Source of the DNA: Syntrophobacterales bacterium
Lineage (GTDB): Bacteria > Desulfobacterota > Desulfobaccia > Desulfobaccales > 0-14-0-80-60-11
Reading direction: 5' to 3'
Length of the DNA stretch: 16,605 nt
Assembly (NCBI GenBank): GCA_020052215.1
Contig: JAGVPN010000259.1
Span: 1-16,605 of the forward strand
Numbering within the stretch: the stretch's first letter is position 1; every line of letters begins with the position of its first letter. A program made the translations under genes and the position numbers. This document shows, piece after piece, positions 1-7,892 of the stretch. Below the pieces are notes generated by a model, which worked only from the letters and a program-made list of their open reading frames with translations, had not been told where the DNA came from and did no database searches.

Positions 1-81
1 CAATTGTCCGTGCCATCTGCGGTCCTCCTGTTATAGGTTGTCACAGGATACCACAGAATTATTATTAAGTGAACAGTATTG

Positions 82-210
82 CCCCTAAATCCCCCTTTTC
101 CAAAGGGGGACTTTAATAGCTATTCCTTATAGTTACCCCCTTTTTTAAAGGGGGGTTAGGGGGGATTAGAATGATTCCGCTATCGGAAAATACTTTTGGC
201 ATTCGCTATA
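82..210 (-). repeat. Partial copy of a palindromic MITE-like element, inverted relative to 7893-8066
   Basis: Positions 164-210 match the reverse complement of 7893-7939 with about four mismatches in 47 bases. The match continues leftward through two hairpins, CCCCCTTT/AAAGGGGG at 91-109 and again at 136-154. Both copies end in GCTATA. The left terminal repeat of the full element is not recognisable here, so this copy looks truncated or decayed. The strand is given relative to the copy at 7893. What mobilised it is unknown. Confidence 0.75.
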
Positions 211-334
211 AATCCAGTTCCGGGCGGATCTCAACCGGAATGTGAGATAATTTTTAGTTATCAGCTCCCCAGCCCCCAGATTTTCCCCTATTTAACAAAA
301 AATCTATAGATACCGATAAATTAATATGAGATAG

Positions 335-350
335 GGAGGTCGCCACCTCC
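335..350 (+). other. Hairpin in the 5' leader of the diguanylate cyclase gene
   Basis: A perfect 6-bp stem GGAGGT/ACCTCC closes a 4-nt CGCC loop, extendable by a G-T pair. If the transcript starts in the A/T-rich stretch around 300-330, this would be the first structure of the leader. There is no T-run after it, so it is not an intrinsic terminator. A regulatory role is only inferred. Confidence 0.4.
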
Positions 351-376
351 TGAGCATCCTTCTCCATGATCATCTG

Positions 377-401
377 AGCGCCGCTTCACCACCACGGCGC
401 T
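377..401 (+). other. Hairpin just upstream of the cyclase ribosome-binding site
   Basis: A perfect 7-bp stem AGCGCCG/CGGCGCT closes an 11-nt loop. It ends four bases before the AAGGAG ribosome-binding site at 406-411, so folding could affect translation initiation at GTG 419. Its function is unproven. Confidence 0.4.
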
Positions 402-418
402 GTTTAAGGAGATACTTC

Positions 419-2803
419 GTGCCTAGGAAGAAGCCAGGCAGCAAACCGGATGAGGTTCTGCAGGTCAGGGCCGAAAAATTTCTGGCTGAAACCGGCCCAG
501 ATCTGGGCAAAATCCCCCTGACCGAGATCCAGAAGCTGGTGCAAGATCTGCAACTGCACCAGATCGAACTGGACATGCAGAACCAGGACCTGCGCCGCAA
601 TGAGGAAAGATTTCATCTGCTCTTTGATAAGGCTCCTCTGGGATACCAGTCCATGGATGAAGAGGGGCGCATCCTTGAGGTGAATCAGACCTGGCTGGAC
701 CTTTTAGGGTATTCCCGGGAGGAAGTGATCGGCCGGTGGTTCAGAGCCTTTCTGAAGCCCACCTCCCAGAGGCTGTTTACGGAACATTTTACCCGCTTCA
801 AGGCCGCGGGGGAGGTCAGCGGCGTCGAGTGGGAGATGGTGCGTCAGGACGGCGTCATCATCCTCACCTCCTTTACCGGCAAGGTCATCCGGGACGAACA
901 CGGCCGGTTTCTGAGTACCCATTGCCTGTTCGAGGACATCACCGCCCGCCAGCAGGCGGAGGAAAACCTCAAGGCCTCCGAAGCCAGTTACCGGGCCATC
1001 TTCGACAACGCCAACGATGCCATCTTTGTCCACGATGCAGCCACCGGCGCCATCCTCGATGTCAACCGCAAAATGGAGGAGATGTACGGTTACACCGCCG
1101 GGGAGGCGCGCCATCTGCGGGTGGAGCAGATCAGCTCCGGCCAGACGCCCTACACCCAGGATTATGCCCTGACCCGGATCATAAAGGCGGCCGCGGGTGA
1201 ACCCCAAATCTTCGACTGGCTCTGCAAGGACAAAAGTGGCCGGCACTTCTGGGTGGAGGTGAGTCTCAAGCTCGCCGTCATCGACGGCCGGGACCGCGTT
1301 CTGGCCATAGTCCGGGACAACACCGCCCGCAAGCAGGCGGAAGAGGAAATCAACACCACCATCGCCTTTCTGGAAAATACGATTGCCTCCTTGGTCGACC
1401 CCACCACCATCGTGGACGAACACGGCCGATTCATCAAATGGAATCAAGCGGCGGCAGAGGCCTATGGCTATAGCGCTGAGGAGCTCGCCCACCAGACCGC
1501 CTTTGATTTATATGCCGATAAGCACGCTTTGGACAAGATGCTGCTCCAATTGCGCCGGGATGGTTTTGTCCGGGGGTATGAAATCGACATGCGGAAAAAG
1601 GATGGAACCATCGCCCTCTTCAGCCTGTCCATCGGGTTGTTCCGGGATGAGGTCGGGAAAAGCATTGGCAGCGTGTGCGTGGCCCGGGACCTGAGTGAAA
1701 CCAGAAAGTGCCTGGTTAAGTTGAGTCTCGCTAATACCAGACTCCAGGGCTTGGTGGAGGAAGCCGAGAAGCGCAACCGTGAACTCACCCTGATCAACTC
1801 CATGGCGGAAAAATTGCAATCGTGCCTTTCTCTTGACGAAGCTTACCCGCTTATTACCCAGCATGCCCAGGCCATATTCCCGGCCAGGTCAGGGGCTTTG
1901 TTCGTCCAGGACCCCTCCAATAATCTCTTGGAAGCGGTTTCGACCTGGGGGGATGGCGCGGTTGGAGAACCGGTCTTTCCCCCCACTGATTGCTGGGCCC
2001 TCCGGCGCAAACGGGAAAACCTGGGGGGTGGACACCGTCGGGAGATGCGTTGCCAGCACGTACACCCCCCTCAGCCGGGCAATTACTTGTGTCTGCCTTT
2101 GCTGGTCCACGGCGAAACCCTGGGCCTGCTGCATATCCAGGACCTCAGCGACTTACCCCAGAATGGGGCCGAACCGCTTAAAACCCTGGCGGTGACCGTC
2201 GGTGACCACATCTCCCTGGCCCTGGCCAATATCCGGCTCAGAGAAACGCTGCGCCACCAAGTGATCCACGATGCCCTTACCGGGCTGTTTAACCGGCGTT
2301 ACCTGGAAGAGACCCTGGAACGGGAGGTTCACCGGAGCCGGCGCAAGGGCGCCCCCCTGGGAATTATCATGCTTGACCTGGACCATTTTAAGAATTTCAA
2401 TGACACCTTTGGCCACGAAGCGGGGGACAACCTGCTCCGGGCCCTGGGAAAATTCCTGGAGTCGATCGTGCGCAAAGAAGATGTGGCCTGCCGCTATGGG
2501 GGAGAGGAATTTGTCTTGATCCTGCCGGAAGCCTCTTCGGAGATCGTCCAACAACGGGCCGAGGAAATCAGGCGAGAATTTCCGAAGGTTCCGGTAGTGC
2601 ATCGGGGCCAGGTGCTGGAGAGCGTCACGGTGTCTTTGGGAGTGGGCATGTTCCCGGAGCACGGCGCCACCGGCCAGGACGTGCTCCGGGCGGCCGACGA
2701 CGCCATGTACCGGGCCAAAGCGGCAGGGCGCAACCGGGTGGTGGTGGCAGATGACCGGAGAAAAATAAGTTCCGGGCAGTCCGCCGCAATGAAAACTCCT
2801 TAA
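419..2803 (+). CDS. Diguanylate cyclase with three PAS domains and a GAF domain
   Basis: This 794-residue protein is predicted to make cyclic di-GMP from two GTP in response to signals sensed by its N-terminal domains. It is probably soluble, as no membrane segment is visible. Residues about 34-60 form a helix typical of the segment before PAS domains (HQIELDMQNQDLRR). PAS domains lie at about 62-180, 187-305 and 317-435, the first two each followed by a PAC-like tail (DITARQQAEE, DNTARKQAEE). A GAF domain spans about 455-615 (CLPLLVHGETLGLLHIQ). The GGDEF domain (about 625-785) opens with DALTGLFNRRYLEE, has the metal-binding LDLDHFKNFND stretch and carries an intact GGEEF active site at 694-698. 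RKED at 685-688, five residues upstream, fits the RxxD inhibitory site, so feedback inhibition by c-di-GMP is likely. No EAL domain is present. The start is GTG 419, seven bases after AAGGAG. Its stop overlaps that of the convergent gene by four bases. Confidence 0.93.
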   Translation: MPRKKPGSKPDEVLQVRAEKFLAETGPDLGKIPLTEIQKLVQDLQLHQIELDMQNQDLRRNEERFHLLFDKAPLGYQSMDEEGRILEVNQTWLDLLGYSREEVIGRWFRAFLKPTSQRLFTEHFTRFKAAGEVSGVEWEMVRQDGVIILTSFTGKVIRDEHGRFLSTHCLFEDITARQQAEENLKASEASYRAIFDNANDAIFVHDAATGAILDVNRKMEEMYGYTAGEARHLRVEQISSGQTPYTQDYALTRIIKAAAGEPQIFDWLCKDKSGRHFWVEVSLKLAVIDGRDRVLAIVRDNTARKQAEEEINTTIAFLENTIASLVDPTTIVDEHGRFIKWNQAAAEAYGYSAEELAHQTAFDLYADKHALDKMLLQLRRDGFVRGYEIDMRKKDGTIALFSLSIGLFRDEVGKSIGSVCVARDLSETRKCLVKLSLANTRLQGLVEEAEKRNRELTLINSMAEKLQSCLSLDEAYPLITQHAQAIFPARSGALFVQDPSNNLLEAVSTWGDGAVGEPVFPPTDCWALRRKRENLGGGHRREMRCQHVHPPQPGNYLCLPLLVHGETLGLLHIQDLSDLPQNGAEPLKTLAVTVGDHISLALANIRLRETLRHQVIHDALTGLFNRRYLEETLEREVHRSRRKGAPLGIIMLDLDHFKNFNDTFGHEAGDNLLRALGKFLESIVRKEDVACRYGGEEFVLILPEASSEIVQQRAEEIRREFPKVPVVHRGQVLESVTVSLGVGMFPEHGATGQDVLRAADDAMYRAKAAGRNRVVVADDRRKISSGQSAAMKTP

Positions 2804-3591
2804 CCGCCTCCCTGCGAATCCATATACAAGGACCAGTCCGTGGAATTCCACTCTTCTGTAGGTTTTGAGTAGATGCCGTTGTATGGCGGCCTGGCCACCC
2901 TTTTTTCCAAGGCCCTCAACTGACGCTGGAGGTCCGCCAACCGAGGCTCGACCTCCGCCGCTGGCCCAGACCGGTGGTTTTGAGCATAGCGTTCACTGGG
3001 CTCAGCATTAAGTTCGTCGGGGGCCGGGGTGCCGTTCCAAGAGGCCCAGTTCGCTTGACCAGGAAGATCTAAATAGGCCATGAAGTTCTGGGTGGCCGGG
3101 GGGAGTCGTTTGTGGAGATTCCAGAAGCGGATTTCCTCGTCCGTGGGTTCCCGCATCACCCAGGGGCCGACCTTGCCGCTGTATTGCATACAGTCGATCT
3201 TATCGATTACCAAACAGTATGAATTGAACCAGGGGACCACGCTCTCGGTGGTCTTGCCCGACACGGTCAGCGTTTTCCCGGCAAACCTTTTCAGACATGC
3301 GGGGTTCTGATTGAGAATGACGAATTCATGGCCGTCTTTGGTGAGGGTGTAACCGCCTTTGACGCCTTGATAGACCAGGGTGCACCCGGTTAATTTTACC
3401 CGGTAGCGCGCCCGTTTCTTTGCCAAGACATATTCCGGGATTTCCCGGTAGATGATGGGCATGTCATTCGGCGTCGCCAGGGTCTGAGCCAGGAGGCTCC
3501 GCCCCCCGGGCATCAGACTGCAGGCCAGCGCCAGCGCCACCGCCAGGTAAATAGGTCTCTTCGCCATTGGCCTCTCGTGGTTCGTAGTCAT
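2800..3591 (-). CDS. Secreted protein of unknown function with a C-terminal coiled coil
   Basis: I do not recognise a named family. The protein has about 263 residues from ATG 3591. That start is chosen because AGGGGG lies seven bases upstream; the frame is also open from an ATG at 3633 but without a clear ribosome-binding site, and ATG 3567 is another option. The N-terminus is a signal peptide: basic residues, then the hydrophobic run IYLAVALALACSLMPGG, then a likely cleavage site near SLLAQ. The middle (about 60-145) alternates short strands, with KLTGCTLVYQG, FVILNQNPACLKRFAGKTLTVSG and YCLVIDKIDCMQYSGK. It may be a small beta-barrel binding domain and has four cysteines (about 70, 99, 126, 134) that could form disulphides in the periplasm. 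A charged helix, RLADLQRQLRALEKRV, near residue 216 looks like a short coiled coil. The gene converges on the diguanylate cyclase with overlapping stops, and no terminator separates them. A link to c-di-GMP signalling is not shown. Confidence 0.75.
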   Translation of the reverse strand: MTTNHERPMAKRPIYLAVALALACSLMPGGRSLLAQTLATPNDMPIIYREIPEYVLAKKRARYRVKLTGCTLVYQGVKGGYTLTKDGHEFVILNQNPACLKRFAGKTLTVSGKTTESVVPWFNSYCLVIDKIDCMQYSGKVGPWVMREPTDEEIRFWNLHKRLPPATQNFMAYLDLPGQANWASWNGTPAPDELNAEPSERYAQNHRSGPAAEVEPRLADLQRQLRALEKRVARPPYNGIYSKPTEEWNSTDWSLYMDSQGGG

Positions 3592-3640
3592 CGCTTTACC
3601 CCCTGGGGATGATTCATACCAAGTCGAAATCAAACCGGTG

Positions 3641-3682
3641 GCACAGGCGTCTCGCCTGTGCTGGCGCAGGCTAAAGCCTGCG
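3641..3682. repeat. REP-like double hairpin
   Basis: Two perfect stem-loops lie head to tail. GCACAGGCG/CGCCTGTGC with loop TCT occupies 3641-3661, and CGCAGGCT/AGCCTGCG with a 2-nt loop occupies 3665-3682. The paired layout resembles bacterial interspersed REP/BIME units, which often lie in 3' flanks of genes. Only one copy is visible in this window, so repetition in the genome is inferred. No RAYT transposase is present. Confidence 0.6.
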
Positions 3683-3843
3683 GCTACACAAAATCGCCTT
3701 TTGAACGCAACTCGGTATCAATTGCTTGGACAGTTAACCAGTTACACATAAGTCAAAAAACCGCAGATCGTTGCCCCCTCGGCTCCCAGAGGCCGGCACG
3801 CGGCGTGACCCGGCTGAGGCAGACAGAGATTTTATTTAAGTTT

Positions 3844-3866
3844 TGGGGGTATCCGGTTGACCCCCA
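3844..3866. other. Hairpin TGGGGGT/ACCCCCA
   Basis: A perfect 7-bp stem closes a 9-nt loop. A T-rich stretch (3881-3891) follows only after about 15 bases, so it is a poor fit to an intrinsic terminator on the plus strand. Its role is unknown. Confidence 0.3.
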
Positions 3867-3949
3867 TACCCACTACATGATGTTTTTTATTTAACGACTC
3901 CATGAAGGGATATTTATTGATCTTTAGTTCATAACCAAATCGATTTATT

Positions 3950-4062
3950 CCCTCCCCCTTGATGGGGGAGGGTTAGGGTGGGGGTGGGAATGCTAGGTTC
4001 GACATGGGTGTTGCCCAGACACCCCCCTCCCCCCAACCCCCTCCCACCAGGGGAGGGGGGGG
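3950..4062. repeat. C/G-tract element with inverted arms, MITE-like
   Basis: The left arm contains a perfect 9-bp stem CCCTCCCCC/GGGGGAGGG with loop TTGAT (3950-3972), then GGTTAGGGTGGGGGTG. The right arm, read on the other strand, has the same order: a 9-bp stem CCCCCTCCC/GGGAGGGGG (4037-4059) next to a G-rich tract. The arms are thus inverted relatives of each other around about 4005. This is a different repeat family from 82-210 and 7893-8066. No transposase gene is present. Confidence 0.6.
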
Positions 4063-4195
4063 TCCGAATCAGACTGATCTGATGGAAGTTCGGGCTTCCG
4101 TTCATCCCATATATAGTGGCAGGGAGAGTAAACCGGATAGCCCCATTTTATTTTATCGGCTAAAAGTTTCAGAACCTTAAGATTTTCCCCGGACC

Positions 4196-5374
4196 TCATT
4201 CCCGTGGGACCAGCCGGTAGACTTCGATCAGGGGCAACCCCTGCTCTTCGGCCATCCGGCGGCAGGCCTCGTACTCCGGCAGCAGCCGGCGGCGGCCGCC
4301 GTACTCCATCACCTTCACCTGAAGCGGGCCGTATGGCGTCTCAATGGTTTCCTGCCAGCGCCGGGCCGTGACCCGCTCCACTTCCAGGCACCGCACCCCC
4401 AGGGTGGTGGAGTCGGCGAACAACCGGGCCAGCAGCCCTTCTTTGGCCGCCAAAGGGGCGATAACGGTGAGGCTCACCCCGGGGCGGCTCTTTTTCATCT
4501 GAATGGGGGCCAGCGCCACGTCCAGGGCACCGGCAGCAAAGAGGCCATTGATGAGGGGATCGTACCACTCCGGGTTCATGTCGTCCAGGTGGGTTTCCAG
4601 GACCAAGACCTTTTCCCGGAGGCCTGGGGCTGGACTCAGGGGCGTCCCCAGGAAGAGGCGCAGGAGATTGGGGTGGCCCGGCAGATCTCGTGAGCCGGCG
4701 CCGTAGCCGACGGACGCCAGCGTCATGGGGGGACAGGGTTCGCACCTGGCCTCGCAGGCCTTCAGGATCACCGCGCCGGTGGGGGTGACCAACTCTCCCG
4801 GCAGGTCGGTGCCGTAAACCGGCAGATCTTGTAAGAGCTCCAGGGTGGCGGGGGCCGGGTTGGGCAGCCGTCCATGGCCGGCGGCGATCATGCCCCACCC
4901 CATGGGCAGGGGGCTGCAAAAGACCCGGGAGATTTTCAGGTGCTCCAAGCCGTGCGCCACTCCCACCACGTCCACGATGGTGTCCAGGGCCCCCAGTTCG
5001 TGGAAGTGGACCGTTTCCAGCGATTGGCCGTGAATCCGGGCCTCAACCTCCCCCAGGAGGCGGAACATGGTTAAGCTCCGGGCCTTGACCGCCGCGCTCA
5101 GGGGCGCCGCCTCGATCAGGGCGCAGATTTCCCGGTAGGTGCGGGCCGGCTGAGGCGCCCCGGCCTCAATCTCCACCTTGATGCCGGTGAGGTGCTGTTT
5201 GGTCACCCGGCGAGCCGTGAGGGAGACCCCGGCCAGCCCCAGACCCGGGAGCAGCCCTTGCAGCTCTGCCACCGGCAGCCCCAGGTCAATCAAGGCCCCC
5301 AGGGTCATATCGCCGCTGATGCCCGCAAAACAGTCAAAAAAGGCCCAGCACTCACTCCGGGGCAACGTCGACAA
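4196..5374 (-). CDS. larC: LarC, nickel-pincer cofactor biosynthesis (nickel insertion) protein
   Basis: LarC (DUF111) is the CTP-dependent cyclometallase that inserts nickel into the pyridinium dithiocarboxylate mononucleotide, the last step of the nickel-pincer cofactor used by LarA-type racemases and epimerases. The N-terminus has the hallmark FFDCFAGISGDMTLGALIDLG. HFHELGALDTIVDVVG lies near residue 125, PTGAVILKAC near 198, and the C-terminal domain begins with ETHLDDMNPEWYD and contains LAPIQMKKSRPG. About 392 residues is the usual full length, and it is one frame, unlike the split larC1/larC2 of Lactiplantibacillus. TTG 5374 is preferred as start because AGGAGG (5384-5389) lies nine bases upstream. 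The first in-frame TTG at 5383 touches that site directly. The gene overlaps the 3' end of the upstream CNNM gene by 23 bases, so translation is probably coupled. No larA, larB or larE is in the window. Confidence 0.93.
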   Translation of the reverse strand: MSTLPRSECWAFFDCFAGISGDMTLGALIDLGLPVAELQGLLPGLGLAGVSLTARRVTKQHLTGIKVEIEAGAPQPARTYREICALIEAAPLSAAVKARSLTMFRLLGEVEARIHGQSLETVHFHELGALDTIVDVVGVAHGLEHLKISRVFCSPLPMGWGMIAAGHGRLPNPAPATLELLQDLPVYGTDLPGELVTPTGAVILKACEARCEPCPPMTLASVGYGAGSRDLPGHPNLLRLFLGTPLSPAPGLREKVLVLETHLDDMNPEWYDPLINGLFAAGALDVALAPIQMKKSRPGVSLTVIAPLAAKEGLLARLFADSTTLGVRCLEVERVTARRWQETIETPYGPLQVKVMEYGGRRRLLPEYEACRRMAEEQGLPLIEVYRLVPRE

Positions 5375-6596
5375 AGAGTTCAACCTCCTTCACGGCCCGC
5401 GCCTCGGCCTGGCGCACGGTGAACTTGAGATTGCGGTAGTGCAGCTGCTCGCCGGCCCGGGGCAAGTCCCCCAGCTCGGAGATCAGGAACCCGGCCAGGG
5501 TTTCGTAATCCCCCGGGGGCAGCTCCAGGCGCAGGGTTTCGTTCAGGGACTTGATCTCCGTGCGGGCGCTGATCAGGTAGTGGCCCTCCCCCAGTTTCTT
5601 GAAGGGAGCGACCTCCTGGTCAAATTCGTCGGTGATCTCCCCCACGATCTCTTCCAGGAGGTCTTCAATGGTGACAATGCCCACCGCGCCGCCGTATTCG
5701 TCCACCACCACCGCCAGGTGGGTCCCCTGACGCTGCATCTCCGAGAGCAGCCGGTCGATCTTCTTCTGTTCCGGCACGTAGGTGACGGGGCGCATGAAGG
5801 CGCGCATGGGGCGGTCCGGGCCGTCCTCCCCCAACAGGTCGAAATCATGGAGCACCCCGATGAGGTTGTCGATGCGGCGGTGGTAGACCGGCAGCCGGGA
5901 AAAGCGGGAGGTGCGGAATTCTTCCAGGGCCTGGCCCACGGTCAGGGTGTCCGGGATGGCCGTCACCCGGATCAGCGGCACCATCACTTCCTTGACGGTG
6001 CGCAGGGAAAACTGCAGGATGCGGTGGATAAAGATGCGCTCCTTCCGCTCCAGGTCAACTTCAGGGCCGCTCTTGGCCACCACCAGGCGCAGGTCCTCCC
6101 GGGTGATAAAGGGGAGTTGCCCGGTCTTCCTGACCCCGGCCGCGATGAGCACCAGCCGGCTCAGGCCGCCGAACACCAGGGTGATGGGATAAATGACCCA
6201 GGAGGCCACATAAAGGGGCGGGGCCAGCTTCTCCGCCAGCACCGCGGCCTGCTGCCGGCCGATGGATTTGGGGATGATCTCCCCGAAAATCACGAGCAGG
6301 GGAGGCAAAGCGATCATGGCCAGGATCTCGCCGCCCGCGCCCAACCGGTCCAGGAGCAACATGGTCACCAGGATGGCGTTGGCGGCGGCGGACATGTAGG
6401 CCCCCAACAGGGTGGTGGCCACCAGGTATTCCGGCCGGGAGAGCAGTTTTAAGGCGATTTTGGCGCCCCGGCAGCCCTCTTCGGCGCGTTGGCGCAGGCG
6501 GCGGCGATTGGCCGAGATCAGGGAGATCTCGGCGGCGGCGAAAAAACCTTCCAGGATCACCAGGGGGATGCAAAAGAGCAGGATCCCGTAAATCAT
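5352..6596 (-). CDS. CNNM/CBS/CorC_HlyC family membrane protein (second of a tandem pair)
   Basis: This 414-residue inner-membrane protein belongs to the CNNM (DUF21) family of putative Mg2+/Co2+ transporters, often labelled 'hemolysin'. Hydrophobic segments of the CNNM domain cover about residues 1-155. The conserved GEIIPK motif is intact at 105-110. Two CBS domains lie at about 205-265 and 268-322 ([47 protein letters not shown]), followed by the CorC_HlyC domain (about 330-412, with [17 protein letters not shown]). CBS domains in this family bind Mg-ATP and gate transport. The ATG at 6594-6596 overlaps the stop of the preceding paralogue in an ATGA arrangement, and larC begins inside its 3' end. 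The three genes therefore form one translationally coupled unit. Hemolytic activity should not be assumed from the family name. Confidence 0.92.
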   Translation of the reverse strand: MIYGILLFCIPLVILEGFFAAAEISLISANRRRLRQRAEEGCRGAKIALKLLSRPEYLVATTLLGAYMSAAANAILVTMLLLDRLGAGGEILAMIALPPLLVIFGEIIPKSIGRQQAAVLAEKLAPPLYVASWVIYPITLVFGGLSRLVLIAAGVRKTGQLPFITREDLRLVVAKSGPEVDLERKERIFIHRILQFSLRTVKEVMVPLIRVTAIPDTLTVGQALEEFRTSRFSRLPVYHRRIDNLIGVLHDFDLLGEDGPDRPMRAFMRPVTYVPEQKKIDRLLSEMQRQGTHLAVVVDEYGGAVGIVTIEDLLEEIVGEITDEFDQEVAPFKKLGEGHYLISARTEIKSLNETLRLELPPGDYETLAGFLISELGDLPRAGEQLHYRNLKFTVRQAEARAVKEVELFVDVAPE

Positions 6597-7891
6597 GGGG
6601 ACCCCCGCCGCACTTCCACCTCCAGGATGCGGTTGCCTTTCATGCGCAGCACCCGAAAGGTGAGTTTGCCATTAGCGTCATCAGCCTCATCGGCGTCATA
6701 AGCAATGGTCCGCCCTTCCCGGGGCAGGGAGCCGAAGAGGTTCAAAACCAGTCCGCCGATGGTGTCGAATTCCTCCGCCGGCAGCTTCAGACCCAGCGCT
6801 TCGTTAAAATCCGCCAGAGAGACGGCCGCCTTGACCCGCCAGACGCCTGGGGACACCTCCTCCAGGACCTCTTCCTCTTCCACGAACTCCTGGGGAATTT
6901 CCCCGCAGAGCTCCTCCAACAAGTCTTCCACCGTGACCAAACCCACCAGGGTGCCATATTCATCCACCACCAGGGCCTGACGCTGGTGTTGGGCCTGGAG
7001 TTCGTTCATCAGGTCAAAGGCTCGCTTGTTTTCCGGGACATAATAGGCCGGGCGCAAGAGATGCCGGGGCATCTCGCCCCCGCAGGGGGCTTGATGGCAC
7101 AACTCCAGGATGTCCTTGGCGTGGAGGACCCCCAGCACCTGGTCATGAGTCTCCTCATAGATGGGCACCCGGGAGAACCGGGAGCCCTTGATGGCCTGGA
7201 TCATCTCCGGGAAAGGCAGATCCACGGGAAGGGTGAACATGTCGGGTTGGGGGACCATGATCTGGCCCACCCGGAGTTCCCCGAAATTGAGCAAATTCTG
7301 GATAAAATCCCGCTCCATGGCGGCGATCAGGCCCCGGCGGTGGCTGTCCTCCACCATCCGGACGAAATCTTCCTGCTGCACCGAGTGCACCGGCAGGTCC
7401 GGGCGAAATCCCAGGGCCACCAGAATCCCCCGGCTAATTTGCAAGAAGACCACCCGGAAAGGCGAAAAGATAAAGATCACCGGCCGGATCAACGGGGCCA
7501 TCCGGCCGGCGAACTGGGCGGGGTAGGCCAGGGCCAAAGACCAGGGGATGATTTCTCCCAGGAACTGGAAGGTGGGGACCATGACCACGAGCACCACCCA
7601 TTCACCTTGGGGCCCCCAGAGGCTCAACACTATGGAGGTGGCCAGGACCGAAAAGACAATGCTGCAGGTCTCCACCCCTATGATCGTCGTCACCAACAGA
7701 CGCCGGGGCCGGGACAGGATGGCTTCCACCACCCCGCCCCGGGCCGGGTGCTTCTCTTTAAGGCGCAAACGATCCAGGGGGGTCAGGGAAAAGAGGGAGG
7801 CTTCGGACATGGCGAAGAAGGCCACCAAAAGCACCAGGGCGCCCATGGTCAGCATGCGAGTCAGATAGGGATTTGAAAAAATCGAGTCCAC
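6593..7891 (-). CDS. CNNM/CBS/CorC_HlyC family membrane protein (first of a tandem pair)
   Basis: This 432-residue paralogue of the next gene has the same order: hydrophobic CNNM domain (about 12-165), CBS pair (about 210-340, FSRVPIYEETHDQVLGVLHAKDIL and ALVVDEYGTLVGLVTVEDLLEELCGEI) and CorC_HlyC domain (about 350-430, FDTIGGLVLNLFGSLPREG). The family signature GEIxPK reads GEIIPW at 112-117, with Trp in place of Lys, while the paralogue keeps Lys. That may mean an altered or accessory subunit. The longest frame starts at GTG 7891, but no ribosome-binding site precedes it: the upstream base is followed directly by the terminal repeat of the element at 7893-8066. ATG 7855 is an alternative and also lacks a clear site. 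The stop overlaps the next start by four bases. Predicted role: divalent cation transport or regulation in the inner membrane. Confidence 0.9.
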   Translation of the reverse strand: MDSIFSNPYLTRMLTMGALVLLVAFFAMSEASLFSLTPLDRLRLKEKHPARGGVVEAILSRPRRLLVTTIIGVETCSIVFSVLATSIVLSLWGPQGEWVVLVVMVPTFQFLGEIIPWSLALAYPAQFAGRMAPLIRPVIFIFSPFRVVFLQISRGILVALGFRPDLPVHSVQQEDFVRMVEDSHRRGLIAAMERDFIQNLLNFGELRVGQIMVPQPDMFTLPVDLPFPEMIQAIKGSRFSRVPIYEETHDQVLGVLHAKDILELCHQAPCGGEMPRHLLRPAYYVPENKRAFDLMNELQAQHQRQALVVDEYGTLVGLVTVEDLLEELCGEIPQEFVEEEEVLEEVSPGVWRVKAAVSLADFNEALGLKLPAEEFDTIGGLVLNLFGSLPREGRTIAYDADEADDANGKLTFRVLRMKGNRILEVEVRRGSP

Positions 7892-7892
7892 T

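Larger units (their letters stand above)
1..418. other. Intergenic leader region upstream of the diguanylate cyclase gene
   Basis: No gene was found here. The short minus-strand frames overlapping its right edge are shadows of the cyclase gene. It holds a C/G-tract repeat (82-210), a 6-bp dyad TTCCGG/CCGGAA (218-240), an A/T-rich stretch around 290-330 that could carry the promoter (TTTAAC at 291 and GATAAA at 315, 18 bp apart, a weak match), and two hairpins close to the start codon. No match to a c-di-GMP (GEMM) riboswitch was recognised by eye. Confidence 0.6.
3592..4195. other. 604-bp gene-poor region with palindromic repeats
   Basis: No convincing gene lies here. The two short open frames (3658-3894 plus, 3993-4199 minus) run through repeats and lack a family signature. 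The region contains a REP-like pair of hairpins (3641-3682), a lone 7-bp hairpin TGGGGGT/ACCCCCA (3844-3866) and a C/G-tract inverted-repeat element (3950-4062). The 3' flank of larC (about 4070-4195) is A/T-richer and shows no classical terminator. Confidence 0.6.

Noticed and set aside
3658..3894. 78-codon plus-strand frame
   Set aside because: It starts inside the REP-like hairpin and shows no domain or ribosome-binding site.
3641..4062. CRISPR array
   Set aside because: The repeats are palindromic and not regularly spaced, with no uniform spacers and no cas genes.
3993..4199. 68-codon minus-strand frame after larC
   Set aside because: Half of it is the C/G-tract repeat; composition and position argue against a gene.
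5178..6452. 424-codon plus-strand open frame opposite larC and a CNNM gene
   Set aside because: It is a high-G+C shadow of two recognised genes, with low-complexity composition and no domain.
6986..7876. 296-codon plus-strand open frame opposite the first CNNM gene
   Set aside because: Antisense shadow with His/Gly/Gln-rich composition and no ribosome-binding site or domain.
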